A stretch of DNA of 64,000 nt from Chryseobacterium culicis (GCF_900108365.1 NZ_FNWQ01000001.1:558001-622000), one strand, 5' to 3'; numbered from the stretch's first letter, positions 9,805 through 19,165 are shown. Translations and numbers: made by a program. The notes: generated by a model not told the origin, from the sequence alone.

Positions 9805-10038
9805 ATGACGTCTTTCTTTCTATTCTTAAGCAAAGTTTTCAAATGGTCTTTCGGTTTCTTTGATGCTTTCGGTAATGTTTTAAACTGGATTCTGTTTTTA
9901 GTTTGCTGTGTACTGTTCACTTATTGGTGCTATGTACTGGTGGTTACACTTGGTGGCGACAAAGATAAAGACTATTATTCTCCAACGGAAGGTAAGCATC
10001 CTTACTACGATCCGAATATCTACAAAAAAGAAGGTTAA
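9805..10038 (+). CDS. DUF6341 family small membrane protein
   Basis: A 77-residue protein with one long hydrophobic segment (about residues 25-50, containing WILFLVCCVLFTYWCY) and a polar C-terminus rich in Asp, Lys, Tyr and Pro. It fits the small Bacteroidetes family DUF6341. Its function is unknown. Divergent pairing with a DUF6427 gene over a shared promoter suggests the two membrane proteins act in the same process. A terminator follows. Confidence 0.7.
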   Translation: MTSFFLFLSKVFKWSFGFFDAFGNVLNWILFLVCCVLFTYWCYVLVVTLGGDKDKDYYSPTEGKHPYYDPNIYKKEG

Positions 10039-10056
10039 TTAATTGGTTATATAGTA

Positions 10057-10094
10057 AAAAACCGATCAAACAATAGGTTTGATCGGTTTTTTTA
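10057..10094. terminator. Bidirectional intrinsic terminator
   Basis: Stem aaccgatcaaac / gtttgatcggtt (12 bp, perfect) with a 5-nt loop and a T run on the right, A run on the left. It separates the DUF6341 gene from the convergent uspA-like gene. Confidence 0.9.
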
Positions 10095-10121
10095 TTACTA
10101 ACGATTAAAATTTTCTTTTTC

Positions 10122-10559
10122 TTAGTCGTGAATTGGAAGTACCAGCACAGGAATATTTGAGCTTTTTGTGATTCCTTTTGTTAAGCTTCCCACAAATACA
10201 TCATAAATTCCGCTTCTGCCATGTGATCCCATCACAATGTAATCCGCATTTTTTGCCTTTGCATGCTCCAGAATAATATCTTTGGCAAGTCCTTGTTTTA
10301 AAAGGTGCTCGCAATCAATATCATGACTGATGATTCTCTGCTCAATTTTATTGAGCTGCACCAGTTCCTCTCTTATCTCATTGGCTTCTACTTCAGGAAA
10401 ATATTGAAATCCCATATCACCAATGGCAAAACCAATATCTGAAGGTGCCACGTGGATCAGGTAAATTCTGCCGTTAAGCTGTTTTGCAAATTTTATGGCA
10501 CCGTCTACCAGTTGGTCTGTCTTGTCCCCAAAATCTACGGGTAATACAATGTTTATCAT
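10122..10559 (-). CDS. Universal stress protein, UspA family
   Basis: A single-domain 145-residue UspA protein. The ATP-binding signature G-x2-G-x9-G-S is complete: Gly111, Gly114, Gly124, Ser125 in MGSHGRSGIYDVFVGS. The first strand (NIVLPVDFGD) holds the acidic residue that contacts the adenine in ATP-binding members. It probably binds nucleotide and acts in stress physiology; no partner is visible. It is monocistronic, with a weak -7-like TATCTTTA upstream. Confidence 0.9.
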   Translation of the reverse strand: MINIVLPVDFGDKTDQLVDGAIKFAKQLNGRIYLIHVAPSDIGFAIGDMGFQYFPEVEANEIREELVQLNKIEQRIISHDIDCEHLLKQGLAKDIILEHAKAKNADYIVMGSHGRSGIYDVFVGSLTKGITKSSNIPVLVLPIHD

Positions 10560-11202
10560 AACCTCTCATTTTGTTACCTAAAGATAAGAAAAATTTGTCA
10601 TATTCTATGTTAAATAACTTATAATATTAATATGAAAACCGCACAGATACTAAGATTATCATGATATAGCGATGATATCTCCATTACGATTTTATATTGA
10701 AAAGCAAAGAATAATTATCAGATTGCTGAATGGGTAAAGTCTGATAATAAGCCAGTTAAACATCCGGTTATACAAGCTTGTAGTTGTTTATAAAATACAT
10801 TAGATACTCATTTATATTGTAATTTTTTACTATTTTATCAATACTACTTTAACCTTTTACTTTTCATTTCTCAAGTTACAGGGTACCCGATGTTTTACAA
10901 AACTAATTCCTTTTTGATCAATTTTTGGAGAGTGAATCTTCAATTAGGGTATTACTTACATATTATATTGCCTTTTTTTAACTCTATTTTGAGAGGAGAA
11001 AATGCTGTCTTGAAAAAAATCTATATTTTATAAATCATTGTTTTTGAGTGTTTTAATTATCGTTTTGCAGGGTGAAAAAGATTGTTGTATCTAAGTAGGG
11101 GCAATTGTTTTGTCTTCGGGACCTGATTGGTTTAAAATTGCACCAACACTTTAAAAATTATTTATATAATAATCTGAGCGATTATAATTAAAAGATGAAA
11201 AA
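10560..11202. other. 643-base gene-free region upstream of a surface protein
   Basis: Very AT-rich with no credible reading frame on either strand. It contains a 9-bp inverted repeat ATTATCAGA (10714-10722) / TCTGATAAT (10740-10748) that could form a 17-nt-loop hairpin. The promoters of uspA (leftward) and the 11203 gene (rightward) must lie here. The length is unusual for this compact window. Confidence 0.6.
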
Positions 11203-12474
11203 ATGAGAAAAATGAAATTATTTTTACCATTCAGTTTTTTTTCAGTAGCTGTATTTGGGCAGGTCGGAATCAATACCACAAACCCTCAGGGTATCTTTAA
11301 TGTTGACAGTGGAAAAGATAACCCTGTTAGCGGAGTTCCTACGACAGCACAGCAGGCTAATGATTTTGCCATAACCTCTACAGGAAGCGTCGGAATTGGT
11401 ACGGTAGCACCTGATGCATCAGCTATTTTAGATGTAACCTCTACAAATAAAGGAATATTAGCTCCCCGAATTTCTTTATCTTCAGCAACAGATGTAACTA
11501 CCATTGCTAATCCTGCGGTAGGATTACTGGTATTCAACCTCGGTACCCAGCCGGGTCTTAATTATAAAGGATATGTTTTCTGGAACGGAACTGAATGGAG
11601 AGCCCTTGATAACTCTTTTCTGACAGCAGGAACTTTAGGTGCTATTGACTGTGACGGAGCTGCACTTTCCCCTAATAGTTATACTGCCGGAGTTCCCTAT
11701 ACTGGTACCATGAGTGTTTCTTACACCGGAGGAAACGGAGGTACTTTTGGTGCCCAGACAATAGGACCTGTTAATGGGCTTACCGCTACATTAGCATCAG
11801 GCAATTTCAACAATGGGACAGGAACACTGAATTATACAGTGTCCGGTACCCCTACGGTTTCCAGCCCGGCAACTACTACTTTTCCCATAAATATAGGAGG
11901 GCAAAGCTGCAGTGCAACAGTGGGAGCAGGAAACTCAATTTCTATTGGAGAGGAAATCTACTGGTCTGGACAAGCCCCTGGTAATATAGGAGCAGGAGGG
12001 ACCAATACAACTGCAAACGTTGCCACCAATTATCTAAGTAATTATGCAGCAAATGTACCAGTAGTAGATGGGATGAAATTTGATTTCTATTTTATTGACA
12101 CTGTTGGAGGTCCGGGATCTATTTCTGGAATCCCTCGTTTGGTGAACGTGTCAGGTGGTAATATAAAAGTTAATTTTGCGGCGATGTCAAGTGCTGAAAA
12201 TTATGGTTCAAATAATATCATATTGGGACCCGGCAATTTCATTAACCTTGATAACGGTATTTATAACAGCAACGGATTGAATATGACTACAAGCAGCACC
12301 CCTGCAAGTTATACCAATCCTGCAACGAACCATACAGAAATAGAAACTGTAAATCTTTGGGTAAATAACCATTGGTACAGAGCAACTTATTATCCGGTCA
12401 TAGATAACAATAATACAACTTCTGCAACTGACGATATCAGAAAAATAGCGATTTCTGTGCAGAGACTTAAATAA
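11203..12474 (+). CDS. Secreted surface/tail-fibre-like protein
   Basis: A 423-residue exported protein with a signal peptide ending VFGQ, followed by [16 protein letters not shown], the typical opening of a large flavobacterial family of surface proteins whose N-terminal halves resemble phage tail-fibre repeats ([22 protein letters not shown]). The middle (about residues 140-250) is a Gly/Thr/Ser-rich Ig-like beta region and the C-terminal part a further beta domain. No sorting domain is evident at the C-terminus. The role is unknown; adhesion or surface display is inference. An alternative start lies three codons downstream. Monocistronic, with a terminator about 150 nt after the stop. Confidence 0.7.
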   Translation: MRKMKLFLPFSFFSVAVFGQVGINTTNPQGIFNVDSGKDNPVSGVPTTAQQANDFAITSTGSVGIGTVAPDASAILDVTSTNKGILAPRISLSSATDVTTIANPAVGLLVFNLGTQPGLNYKGYVFWNGTEWRALDNSFLTAGTLGAIDCDGAALSPNSYTAGVPYTGTMSVSYTGGNGGTFGAQTIGPVNGLTATLASGNFNNGTGTLNYTVSGTPTVSSPATTTFPINIGGQSCSATVGAGNSISIGEEIYWSGQAPGNIGAGGTNTTANVATNYLSNYAANVPVVDGMKFDFYFIDTVGGPGSISGIPRLVNVSGGNIKVNFAAMSSAENYGSNNIILGPGNFINLDNGIYNSNGLNMTTSSTPASYTNPATNHTEIETVNLWVNNHWYRATYYPVIDNNNTTSATDDIRKIAISVQRLK

Positions 12475-12623
12475 CATTTTTCATAAGACCTTTGCTATAT
12501 TCAAAGGTGTTTCAGAAACTGATTTCAAAAATGATTATTGGATTGAGAATTACTTTCATTTGACTTCATAACATAAGATCATACTCTTTTTTTTACAATT
12601 TTAATACTTACTACAAATGAAAG

Positions 12624-12662
12624 ATGGAAGCCATATGCAAATATGGCTTCATTATTTTTTTT
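12624..12662 (+). terminator. Intrinsic terminator
   Basis: Perfect 10-bp stem gaagccatat / atatggcttc with a GCAA tetraloop, then a T-rich tail. It ends the surface-protein gene. Confidence 0.8.
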
Positions 12663-12715
12663 CAGGATTTAAAATCCTAAGTTCTATATGAAAAATATAA
12701 AATATCTGTGGTGAA

Positions 12716-13321
12716 TTACATGATACGGATGTCAAGAATTTTTTCACCTTCCAGATAAGCTTCCAGAATATCATTTTCTTCTACTTTTCCAACTCCTTTT
12801 GGAGTTCCTGTAAAGATTAGATCACCTACTCTTAAGGTAAAATACTGAGAAGCAAAGGCAATGATATCATCAAAATCGAACATCATATCTTTTGTATTGC
12901 CATCCTGAACTTTATCCTTATTTTTTAACAGGGAGAACTGAAGACGATCAAGATTGTAATTCTCTTTTTTGAAGAAGCCGCTTACCACAGCGGAGCCGTC
13001 AAAACCTTTGGCAAGCTCCCATGGCAGTCCCTTTGATTTCAGCTCACTCTGAAGATCCCTGGCAGTAAAATCTATTCCCAGGCCTATTTCTTCATAATGT
13101 TTTCCGGCAGATTCTTTCTGAATATATTTTCCTCCTTTGGAAATTTTTACGACTACTTCCAGCTCGTAGTGAATATCATTTGAAAATTCAGGAATGTAAA
13201 AATCATTTCCTTTTAAAACGGCTGTGTCCGGTTTCATAAAGATAACCGGATTCTCAGGAATTTCATTTCCTAATTCTTTTGCATGCTCACTGTAGTTTCT
13301 TCCTATGCAGATGATTTTCAT
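12716..13321 (-). CDS. Fumarylacetoacetate hydrolase family protein
   Basis: A 201-residue single-domain FAH-type protein (hydrolase, decarboxylase or isomerase on oxo-acids). Family signatures are visible: CIGRNYSEHAKELG at the N-terminus, FMKPDTAVL, the metal-binding HYELEVVVKI (Glu-x-Glu), GIDFTARDLQ and near the end the TGTPKGVGKV loop. Specific substrate cannot be assigned; many members are oxaloacetate decarboxylases or acylpyruvases. It is the last gene of a leftward series pssA - exonuclease - DUF2007 - FAH, 56 nt after the preceding gene. Confidence 0.88.
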   Translation of the reverse strand: MKIICIGRNYSEHAKELGNEIPENPVIFMKPDTAVLKGNDFYIPEFSNDIHYELEVVVKISKGGKYIQKESAGKHYEEIGLGIDFTARDLQSELKSKGLPWELAKGFDGSAVVSGFFKKENYNLDRLQFSLLKNKDKVQDGNTKDMMFDFDDIIAFASQYFTLRVGDLIFTGTPKGVGKVEENDILEAYLEGEKILDIRIM

Positions 13322-13377
13322 AATTCTTTACTATTTTTGAACCTGATGTATTACTTACAGTACTATCAGGCGTTATT

Positions 13378-13800
13378 TTAACGCTTAAATTCATTACCAC
13401 AATAATAGCAGTGGTACAGGTTAGCAGGAATTTTTACGGGCAGTCCAAGAACAAGGACGCTGATCCCAAAGATCCCACCAAGCTTTTCATCCTGGTAAAT
13501 ATGATTGGAACCGCATTTCGGGCAGACAAAATCAAATTCAGGATCAGAAATTGTATATTCTACTTCCAGGGAATATTGCTCATTGTCCTTATAATCCTGA
13601 AGAATCTGTTTGGCTTTTTCCACATCTTCTTCAAAAACCTGAAGCTGTATACCGCCTACAGCCTGCGAAAGAAGCCAGTCCGACTGAATCAGCTGCTCAT
13701 TTGCAATAAAACTGTTAATATCATTTTCAGCCAATATCTGTTTATCCCTGTTAGCTTCAAGGGCAGTTTCATAAAATTTAAACCGAACCAGATCAGACAT
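13378..13800 (-). CDS. DUF2007 protein with C-terminal zinc ribbon
   Basis: A 140-residue protein. The N-terminal half (about 1-75) is a ferredoxin-like DUF2007 domain, called a putative signal-transducing domain (VRFKFYETALEANRDKQIL, then GGIQLQVFEEDVEKA). The C-terminal half holds paired cysteines CPKCGS and CYYCGNEF about 35 residues apart, an evident zinc ribbon. Function unknown. It begins 2 nt after the stop of the exonuclease gene, implying co-translation. Confidence 0.8.
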   Translation of the reverse strand: MSDLVRFKFYETALEANRDKQILAENDINSFIANEQLIQSDWLLSQAVGGIQLQVFEEDVEKAKQILQDYKDNEQYSLEVEYTISDPEFDFVCPKCGSNHIYQDEKLGGIFGISVLVLGLPVKIPANLYHCYYCGNEFKR

Positions 13801-13802
13801 AT

Positions 13803-14567
13803 TTAAAACCTGCTTGAAAGTTGAATTTTTGTAAAAATCTTCTTGGTATACAACGGAAAGTCAGCGTTCTGAAGCCATCCGAAATATCCTAAATCTTTTT
13901 GAAATACCGCTTTTACACCTTGTCCTTTGTATTTTCCAAAATTGAAAATTTCCTCCATTTTTTCATTATATCCTATGAATCCGGCAAGATCAGCATTCTT
14001 GTTATGGAATGTAAACTCACTTAACGGAGCAATTTCATTCGGGATATCATCATATTTACCAACCTGGGCATCCAGTACCTCAAAAGTAGCCATTACATCA
14101 GCTTCTGCAGAGTGTGCATTTTCCAATGTTTTACCACAATAGAACTGATATGCCGCACCCAAATTTCTAGGTTCTTTTTTATGGAAAATTGTCTGAGCGT
14201 CTACCAGTCTGAATTTACTCAGATCAAAATCCATTCCTACCCGTAAAAGTTCTTCTGCCAAAAGAGGAACATCAAACCGGTTGGAATTAAACCCTCCCAG
14301 ATCACTTCCGCTAATCATCTCCATTACTTTAGAAGCAATATCCCTGAAAGTAGGAGCGTCTTTTACATCTTCATCATAAATTCCGTGGATTTCACTGCTT
14401 TCTTTAGGTATAAGCATCTCCGGGTTTACCCGCCAGGTCTTGCTTTCTCTTGAGGCGTCCGGGTTTACTTTTAAGATACAGATTTCAACAATTCTGTCTT
14501 TTCCGATATTCGTTCCTGTAGTTTCCAGGTCAAAAATGCAAAGCGGTTTATGGAGTTTTAAATTCAT
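13803..14567 (-). CDS. DnaQ-like 3'-5' exonuclease with DUF3820-like tail
   Basis: A 254-residue DEDDh exonuclease. Exo I is FDLETTGT, Exo II lies around FNSNRFDVPLLAEEL and Exo III is HSAEADVMAT (His and Asp five apart). The C-terminal 60 residues (FNFGKYKGQGVKAVF, then YFGWLQNADFP) resemble the DUF3820 module that often follows such nucleases. The start was set at the ATG before NLKLHKPLC since the 18 upstream residues precede a typical family start. It probably acts in DNA repair or proofreading-like trimming; a true polymerase epsilon subunit role is not supported by context. Middle gene of the pssA operon. Confidence 0.88.
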   Translation of the reverse strand: MNLKLHKPLCIFDLETTGTNIGKDRIVEICILKVNPDASRESKTWRVNPEMLIPKESSEIHGIYDEDVKDAPTFRDIASKVMEMISGSDLGGFNSNRFDVPLLAEELLRVGMDFDLSKFRLVDAQTIFHKKEPRNLGAAYQFYCGKTLENAHSAEADVMATFEVLDAQVGKYDDIPNEIAPLSEFTFHNKNADLAGFIGYNEKMEEIFNFGKYKGQGVKAVFQKDLGYFGWLQNADFPLYTKKIFTKIQLSSRF

Positions 14568-14637
14568 GTTGATTAATAATTTGAAATGTGTTTTAATTAA
14601 ATGAAGCTGTATAAACTTCATGTTAATTGTTGATTTT

Positions 14638-15351
14638 CTATTTTAACTGTCCCTGAAAAATAAGGGACACTATGATATAATAAATAACAAGCATAGGGAT
14701 CCCTACTATCTGGAATATCGAAAGAATAACTATTCCTCCTGCCAGTAATACAATTTTAGGATAGTTGTCTTTTAATTGCTTGGATTTGAATTTCATCGCC
14801 ATCATCTTAATCGGGCTGATCAGAAGCCATGAGGTAAGAAGAGTCAATAGAACCAATAGCAGCTCATTATTAAATAAAAACCCGAAAGTTCCTGTTTCTT
14901 TAAAAGCATAATAAAGTCCAAATAGTAAAACGGTGTTTGTAGGCGTATTCAATCCTTTGAAATAATAACGCTGTTCTTCGTCAAGATTAAAGATGGCAAG
15001 CCTCAGGCAGGAAAATACAGTAACAATTAATCCCAGATACTTAATCTCAAACGGAAAATGAATTCCAAGAAGCTCAGTGCCAAATGGCTCAAGTGCTTTA
15101 TACAGAGTAAGTCCAGGGATGACTCCGAAGCTCACCATGTCAGCAAGAGAATCCAGCTGAAGTCCCAGATTGGAGTTCGATTTCAGGGCTCTGGCTACAA
15201 AGCCGTCAAAAAAATCGAAAACAGAAGAGAGAATAAGGCAGATTGCTGTAGTCTGATAATCTCCTGAAATTAGATGTATTGCACCTATGCAGCCTGCAAA
15301 TAAGTTAGCCAGGGTTAGGGCATTGGCCAGATTATTCTTTATAAAATTCAT
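14638..15351 (-). CDS. pssA: CDP-diacylglycerol-serine O-phosphatidyltransferase
   Basis: Integral membrane enzyme making phosphatidylserine from CDP-diacylglycerol and serine, the first step to phosphatidylethanolamine. The CDP-alcohol phosphatidyltransferase motif is complete (DFFDGFVARALKS followed by GLQLDSLAD). About six to eight hydrophobic segments are seen; 237 residues is normal for the short Bacteroidetes type. I chose the ATG at 15351 and not the GTG two codons upstream because a -7 box TAATTTTG ends 5 nt before that ATG. First gene of the leftward operon. Confidence 0.88.
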   Translation of the reverse strand: MNFIKNNLANALTLANLFAGCIGAIHLISGDYQTTAICLILSSVFDFFDGFVARALKSNSNLGLQLDSLADMVSFGVIPGLTLYKALEPFGTELLGIHFPFEIKYLGLIVTVFSCLRLAIFNLDEEQRYYFKGLNTPTNTVLLFGLYYAFKETGTFGFLFNNELLLVLLTLLTSWLLISPIKMMAMKFKSKQLKDNYPKIVLLAGGIVILSIFQIVGIPMLVIYYIIVSLIFQGQLK

Positions 15352-15356
15352 AGCCA

Positions 15357-15364
15357 CAAAATTA
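15357..15364 (-). promoter_or_regulatory. -7 box of pssA, probably leaderless
   Basis: Leftward TAATTTTG whose last base is 5 nt before the ATG. The usual start-to-box distance would place transcription initiation at or next to that ATG. Confidence 0.5.
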
Positions 15365-15428
15365 CAGTTTTTAGAAATTGTAACTCAAAATAATCTGAAC
15401 TAAAAAATGCACTAAAGTGATTTTGATG

Positions 15429-15436
15429 TAAATTTG
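15429..15436 (+). promoter_or_regulatory. -7 box of the sulfatase gene, probably leaderless
   Basis: TAAATTTG ends 4 nt before the ATG at 15441. No clear -33 TTG at the normal spacing. Confidence 0.5.
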
Positions 15437-15440
15437 CCCC

Positions 15441-17369
15441 ATGAAATTTTTAAAAGAATCGAGAAAACAGGAACTTCTGGCACTGGTTTACAGAATTTTC
15501 TTAGCTTACGTTTTTTATCAGATTGCCAGACTTTTATTCTGGTATTTTAATAAAGATCTGATTAAAGTTGACTCTGTTTCAGATTATATAAAGCTGGCTT
15601 TCCACGGTACGGCTTTCGATACCACGGCTATTTTATACGTGAATACCTTATTTATACTTCTTAGTTTACTGCCTTTGGTTATTAATACAAAAAAGGTTTT
15701 TCAGCAAATTCTGTTTTGGATCTATTTCATTACCAACGGGATTGCTTATGCTATGAATTTCGGAGATTTCATCTATTATAAATTTGCGCAGGCAAGGCTT
15801 ACTTCGGCAGTATTCCAGGTAGCAGAACACGAGTCTAATGTTTCTAAAACCCTAATGATCTCTGTGGGAGAACATCCTTTTGTACTGATTTGGTATGTGG
15901 TTCTGATGACCTTGTGGGTGTTTCTTTATAAAAGAGTTAAGGTACAGGAATCAAAACCTTTGAAGCTGATTCCCTATTTTCTGATTTCCATTATTACTTT
16001 GTGTATCACAACGGTACTGGTTGTGGGAGGAATACGGGGGGATTTCAAGCACAGCACCAGACCTATTAATATGGTGGATGCTACCCGTTTTGTAACCAAT
16101 CCGCTTCAGGGAAATATAGTGCTTAACAGTACCTTCTCTTTTTTCAGGACTTTAAATACCAATAACTTTAAAGAAGTTCATTTCGTAGATGAAAAATATA
16201 TTGAAGAAAATGTACATCCATATAAAGTCTACGACAGAAAAGTAGAGAACCGTCCCAATATCGTTATTTTCATTGTGGAATCTTTCAGCAGAGAATATTC
16301 CGGTGCTTTTAATAAAGATAAAAATATTAAAGATTACGTCTCTTACACACCATTCATGGATAGTCTGGCCGCTCAAAGTCTTATATTTCCTAATACTTTT
16401 GCGAACGGAAGACAATCTATCCATGGGATGAGCAGTGTATTGGCAGGAATTCCTAGTCTTACTGATGCATTTACAGGATCTCCCTATTCCAACCAAAAAA
16501 TACAGTCTATTGTTTCCGTGTGTAACGATCTGGGATATGACACCTCTTTTTACCATGGAGCTCCGAATGGTTCTATGGGATTCCTTGGATTTGGAAATAT
16601 TTTAGGATTTAAACATTATTTCGGAAAAACAGAATATAACCATGATGAAGATTTTGATGGCATGTGGGCCATTTGGGATGAACCTTTCTTACAGTATTTT
16701 GCAAAAAATGTAGGAAAAAAACAACCTTTTATGGCAACCGTATTTACTGCTTCATCACATCACCCTTTTAAAATTCCTGAAAAATATAACGGGAAATTTA
16801 AAAAAGGGAAAATACAGATGCACGAACCTATACAGTATACGGATTATGCTATTAAAAAATATTTTGAAACCGCTAAAAAACAGCCGTGGTATAATAATAC
16901 GATCTTTGTTTTCACAGGAGATCATACCAATCAGATATATTATCCGGAATATGAAAAAGCCATGAACCATTATGCTGTTCCACTGGTCTTGTACTCCCCG
17001 AATCCTGCCTATCAGTTAAAAGGTGTCAGCCAGGAAATAGCACAGCAGGCAGATATCTATCCTACATTGGCAGACCTTATCGGGTATAATAAACCAATAA
17101 GAAGCTGGGGAAGAAGTCTGGTGAGTGATAAAAAGTATCCGTTTCTTGTAGTAAATTCCGATGGAAGTACAGATCAGTTTATGATAGGAAACTATATTTA
17201 CCGTTTTGACGGCAAAGAGATTATCGGAGTTTATGATAAATCAGATCTGAACCTGGAGAAAAACATCATGAATGACGTTAAAAACCCAGAAGTGGAAGCC
17301 GGAAAGAAAACCGCAAAAGCATGGTATCAGGATTATATGGACAGAGTGATTAACAGAAAACTGTATTAA
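15441..17369 (+). CDS. LTA synthase family sulfatase-fold membrane enzyme
   Basis: A 642-residue protein: about five N-terminal membrane segments (residues 10-205), then an extracytoplasmic alkaline-phosphatase-fold domain of the lipoteichoic-acid-synthase type. Metal and catalytic sites visible: FIVESFSREY (metal-binding Glu, about residue 280), NGRQSIHGMSS with Ser326 where the Thr nucleophile normally sits, and FTGDHTN with Asp494 and His495. The C-terminal part continues the fold to about residue 600. In Gram-negative bacteria such proteins transfer phosphoglycerol or phosphoethanolamine to envelope glycans or lipids; the exact substrate here is unknown. Divergent from pssA across 89 bp. 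Confidence 0.85.
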   Translation: MKFLKESRKQELLALVYRIFLAYVFYQIARLLFWYFNKDLIKVDSVSDYIKLAFHGTAFDTTAILYVNTLFILLSLLPLVINTKKVFQQILFWIYFITNGIAYAMNFGDFIYYKFAQARLTSAVFQVAEHESNVSKTLMISVGEHPFVLIWYVVLMTLWVFLYKRVKVQESKPLKLIPYFLISIITLCITTVLVVGGIRGDFKHSTRPINMVDATRFVTNPLQGNIVLNSTFSFFRTLNTNNFKEVHFVDEKYIEENVHPYKVYDRKVENRPNIVIFIVESFSREYSGAFNKDKNIKDYVSYTPFMDSLAAQSLIFPNTFANGRQSIHGMSSVLAGIPSLTDAFTGSPYSNQKIQSIVSVCNDLGYDTSFYHGAPNGSMGFLGFGNILGFKHYFGKTEYNHDEDFDGMWAIWDEPFLQYFAKNVGKKQPFMATVFTASSHHPFKIPEKYNGKFKKGKIQMHEPIQYTDYAIKKYFETAKKQPWYNNTIFVFTGDHTNQIYYPEYEKAMNHYAVPLVLYSPNPAYQLKGVSQEIAQQADIYPTLADLIGYNKPIRSWGRSLVSDKKYPFLVVNSDGSTDQFMIGNYIYRFDGKEIIGVYDKSDLNLEKNIMNDVKNPEVEAGKKTAKAWYQDYMDRVINRKLY

Positions 17370-17517
17370 CCGAAAAGGTAAAACTGCACATTTGTTTTTG
17401 CTTTTTTTTACCTCTTTATGCTTTGTATAACAAAAGTTTTTGTTTGTTTAAAATTAATTTATATTTTTATCAATACGTATAGTAAAAATATTGTATAAAA
17501 TTAAAACTATCAGAAAT

Positions 17518-17937
17518 ATGAAAAAATTATTGTTAACGTTTGCACTTTCTTTTTGCGGTGTGCTTACATTCGCACAGATAGAAGGTAAGTGGAAAACGAT
17601 AGATGATGAGACCAAACAGGCAAAATCTATTGTTGAAGTGTATAAGAAGTCAGACGGGAAATACTACGGAAAGGTTTCTCAGTTATTGATAAAACCTGCT
17701 GATGCAAACTGTACAGCATGTAAAGATGATAGAAAAGGAAAGCCAATTTTAGGATTGGAAATCATCAGGGGATTGAAAAAAGACGGCGATGAGTTTACCG
17801 GAGGAACAATTACAGACCCTAAGACCGGAAAAACATACAAATGTACCATTACAAGAAGCGGCGATAAGCTGAACGTAAGAGGGTATCTGGGATTATCTTT
17901 ATTAGGAAGAACCCAGGTCTGGGAGAAAGCTAATTAA
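17518..17937 (+). CDS. DUF2147 family secreted protein
   Basis: A 139-residue exported protein; signal peptide MKKLLLTFALSFCGVLTFAQ. The mature domain opens IEGKWKTIDDETKQAKSIV, has a Cys pair in NCTACKDDRKGK and ends RGYLGLSLLGRTQVWEKA, all typical of DUF2147, a small beta-barrel family of unknown function common in Bacteroidetes and proteobacteria. The start chosen skips nine upstream in-frame residues that would precede the signal peptide. Monocistronic. Confidence 0.85.
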   Translation: MKKLLLTFALSFCGVLTFAQIEGKWKTIDDETKQAKSIVEVYKKSDGKYYGKVSQLLIKPADANCTACKDDRKGKPILGLEIIRGLKKDGDEFTGGTITDPKTGKTYKCTITRSGDKLNVRGYLGLSLLGRTQVWEKAN

Positions 17938-17955
17938 TATAAGTTTAAATAGAAT

Positions 17956-17992
17956 TTTAAATGGCATTTCAGAAATGAGATGCCATTTTTTA
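17956..17992 (+). terminator. Intrinsic terminator
   Basis: Stem aaatggcat / atgccattt enclosing a smaller atttc / gaaat stem, followed by TTTTTT. Confidence 0.8.
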
Positions 17993-18147
17993 TAGAGATA
18001 AGAATTCAGAAAAGTCTTTTTCATAGCCCCGGAAAAGCAGCAAAGAGCGTGATAAGAATGAAGAAAATACCTGGTAATTAAGAGTAATATTATAACTTCA
18101 TCACTCAAATGTGGAGCCTTTTTATGATGTGTATAATAAAAAAACAC

Positions 18148-18155
18148 TATTTTTG
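18148..18155 (+). promoter_or_regulatory. -7 box of pdhB
   Basis: TATTTTTG, a perfect TAnnTTTG match, 24 nt upstream of the start codon. Confidence 0.5.
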
Positions 18156-18178
18156 TAGTCTAAATTTTTCGAATAAAT

Positions 18179-19159
18179 ATGGCAGAATATACTTTTCGTG
18201 AGGTAATTGCACAGGCAATGAGCGAGGAAATGCGTAAAGACGAATCCATCTTTTTAATGGGGGAAGAAGTTGCAGAATACAATGGTGCATACAAAGCTTC
18301 CAAAGGAATGTTGGATGAGTTTGGTCCTAAAAGAGTAATCGATACCCCAATTGCAGAGCTTGGTTTTACAGGAATTGCCGTGGGTGCTGCGATGAACGGT
18401 AACAGACCAATTGTAGAGTATATGACATTCAATTTCTCATTGGTAGGAATTGATCAGATTATCAATAATGCTGCGAAAATCCGTCAGATGAGCGGAGGGC
18501 AGTGGAATTGTCCAATTGTTTTCCGTGGTCCTACAGCTTCTGCAGGTCAGTTAGGAGCTACCCACTCTCAGGCTTTCGAGAACTGGTTTGCAAACATTCC
18601 TGGTCTTAAAGTAGTGGTTCCTTCCAATCCTTACGATGCAAAAGGATTGTTGAAAACTGCAATTCAGGATAATGATCCGGTTATTTTCATGGAATCTGAG
18701 CAGATGTATGGAGATAAAATGGAAATTCCTGAAGAAGAATACTACTTGCCACTTGGAAAAGCAGATATCAAGAGACAGGGTACAGATGTTACTTTGGTTT
18801 CTTTCGGTAAAATTATGAAGCTTGCTTTACAGGCTGCTGAAGATATGGCCAAAGAAGGAATATCTGTAGAGGTTATCGACCTGAGAACAGTTCGTCCTCT
18901 TGATTTTGACACCATTTTAGAATCAGTGAAGAAAACAAACAGGCTGGTTATTTTGGAAGAAGCCTGGCCATTTGCTTCTATATCTTCTGAAATTACTTAT
19001 ATGGTACAGCAGAAAGCATTTGATTATTTGGATGCTCCTATCAAGAGAATTACTACTCCTGATGCACCTGCACCTTACTCTGCAGCCTTGTTTGCAGAAT
19101 GGTTCCCTAAGCTTGAAAAAGTGAAAGAGGAAATTAAAAAAGCGATGTACGTAAAATAA
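18179..19159 (+). CDS. pdhB: Pyruvate dehydrogenase E1 component beta subunit
   Basis: A 326-residue E1-beta subunit of the thiamine-pyrophosphate dependent pyruvate dehydrogenase complex, cytoplasmic. Family landmarks: MGEEVAEYNGAYKASKGML (TPP-activating Glu), DTPIAELGFTGIAVGAAM, EYMTFNFSLVGIDQIINNAA, the QLGATHSQAFENWF segment and the C-terminal VIDLRTVRPLDFDTI and LEEAWPFAS. Length is normal. The alpha subunit is not adjacent and a terminator follows, so this subunit is transcribed alone. Other oxo-acid dehydrogenase E1-beta subunits are possible but the sequence reads as the pyruvate type. Confidence 0.9.
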   Translation: MAEYTFREVIAQAMSEEMRKDESIFLMGEEVAEYNGAYKASKGMLDEFGPKRVIDTPIAELGFTGIAVGAAMNGNRPIVEYMTFNFSLVGIDQIINNAAKIRQMSGGQWNCPIVFRGPTASAGQLGATHSQAFENWFANIPGLKVVVPSNPYDAKGLLKTAIQDNDPVIFMESEQMYGDKMEIPEEEYYLPLGKADIKRQGTDVTLVSFGKIMKLALQAAEDMAKEGISVEVIDLRTVRPLDFDTILESVKKTNRLVILEEAWPFASISSEITYMVQQKAFDYLDAPIKRITTPDAPAPYSAALFAEWFPKLEKVKEEIKKAMYVK

Positions 19160-19165
19160 TTATAG

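Noticed and set aside
13411..13806. 131-codon rightward frame over the DUF2007 gene
   Set aside because: The lower strand encodes DUF2007 plus a zinc ribbon; the opposite frame has no recognisable features.
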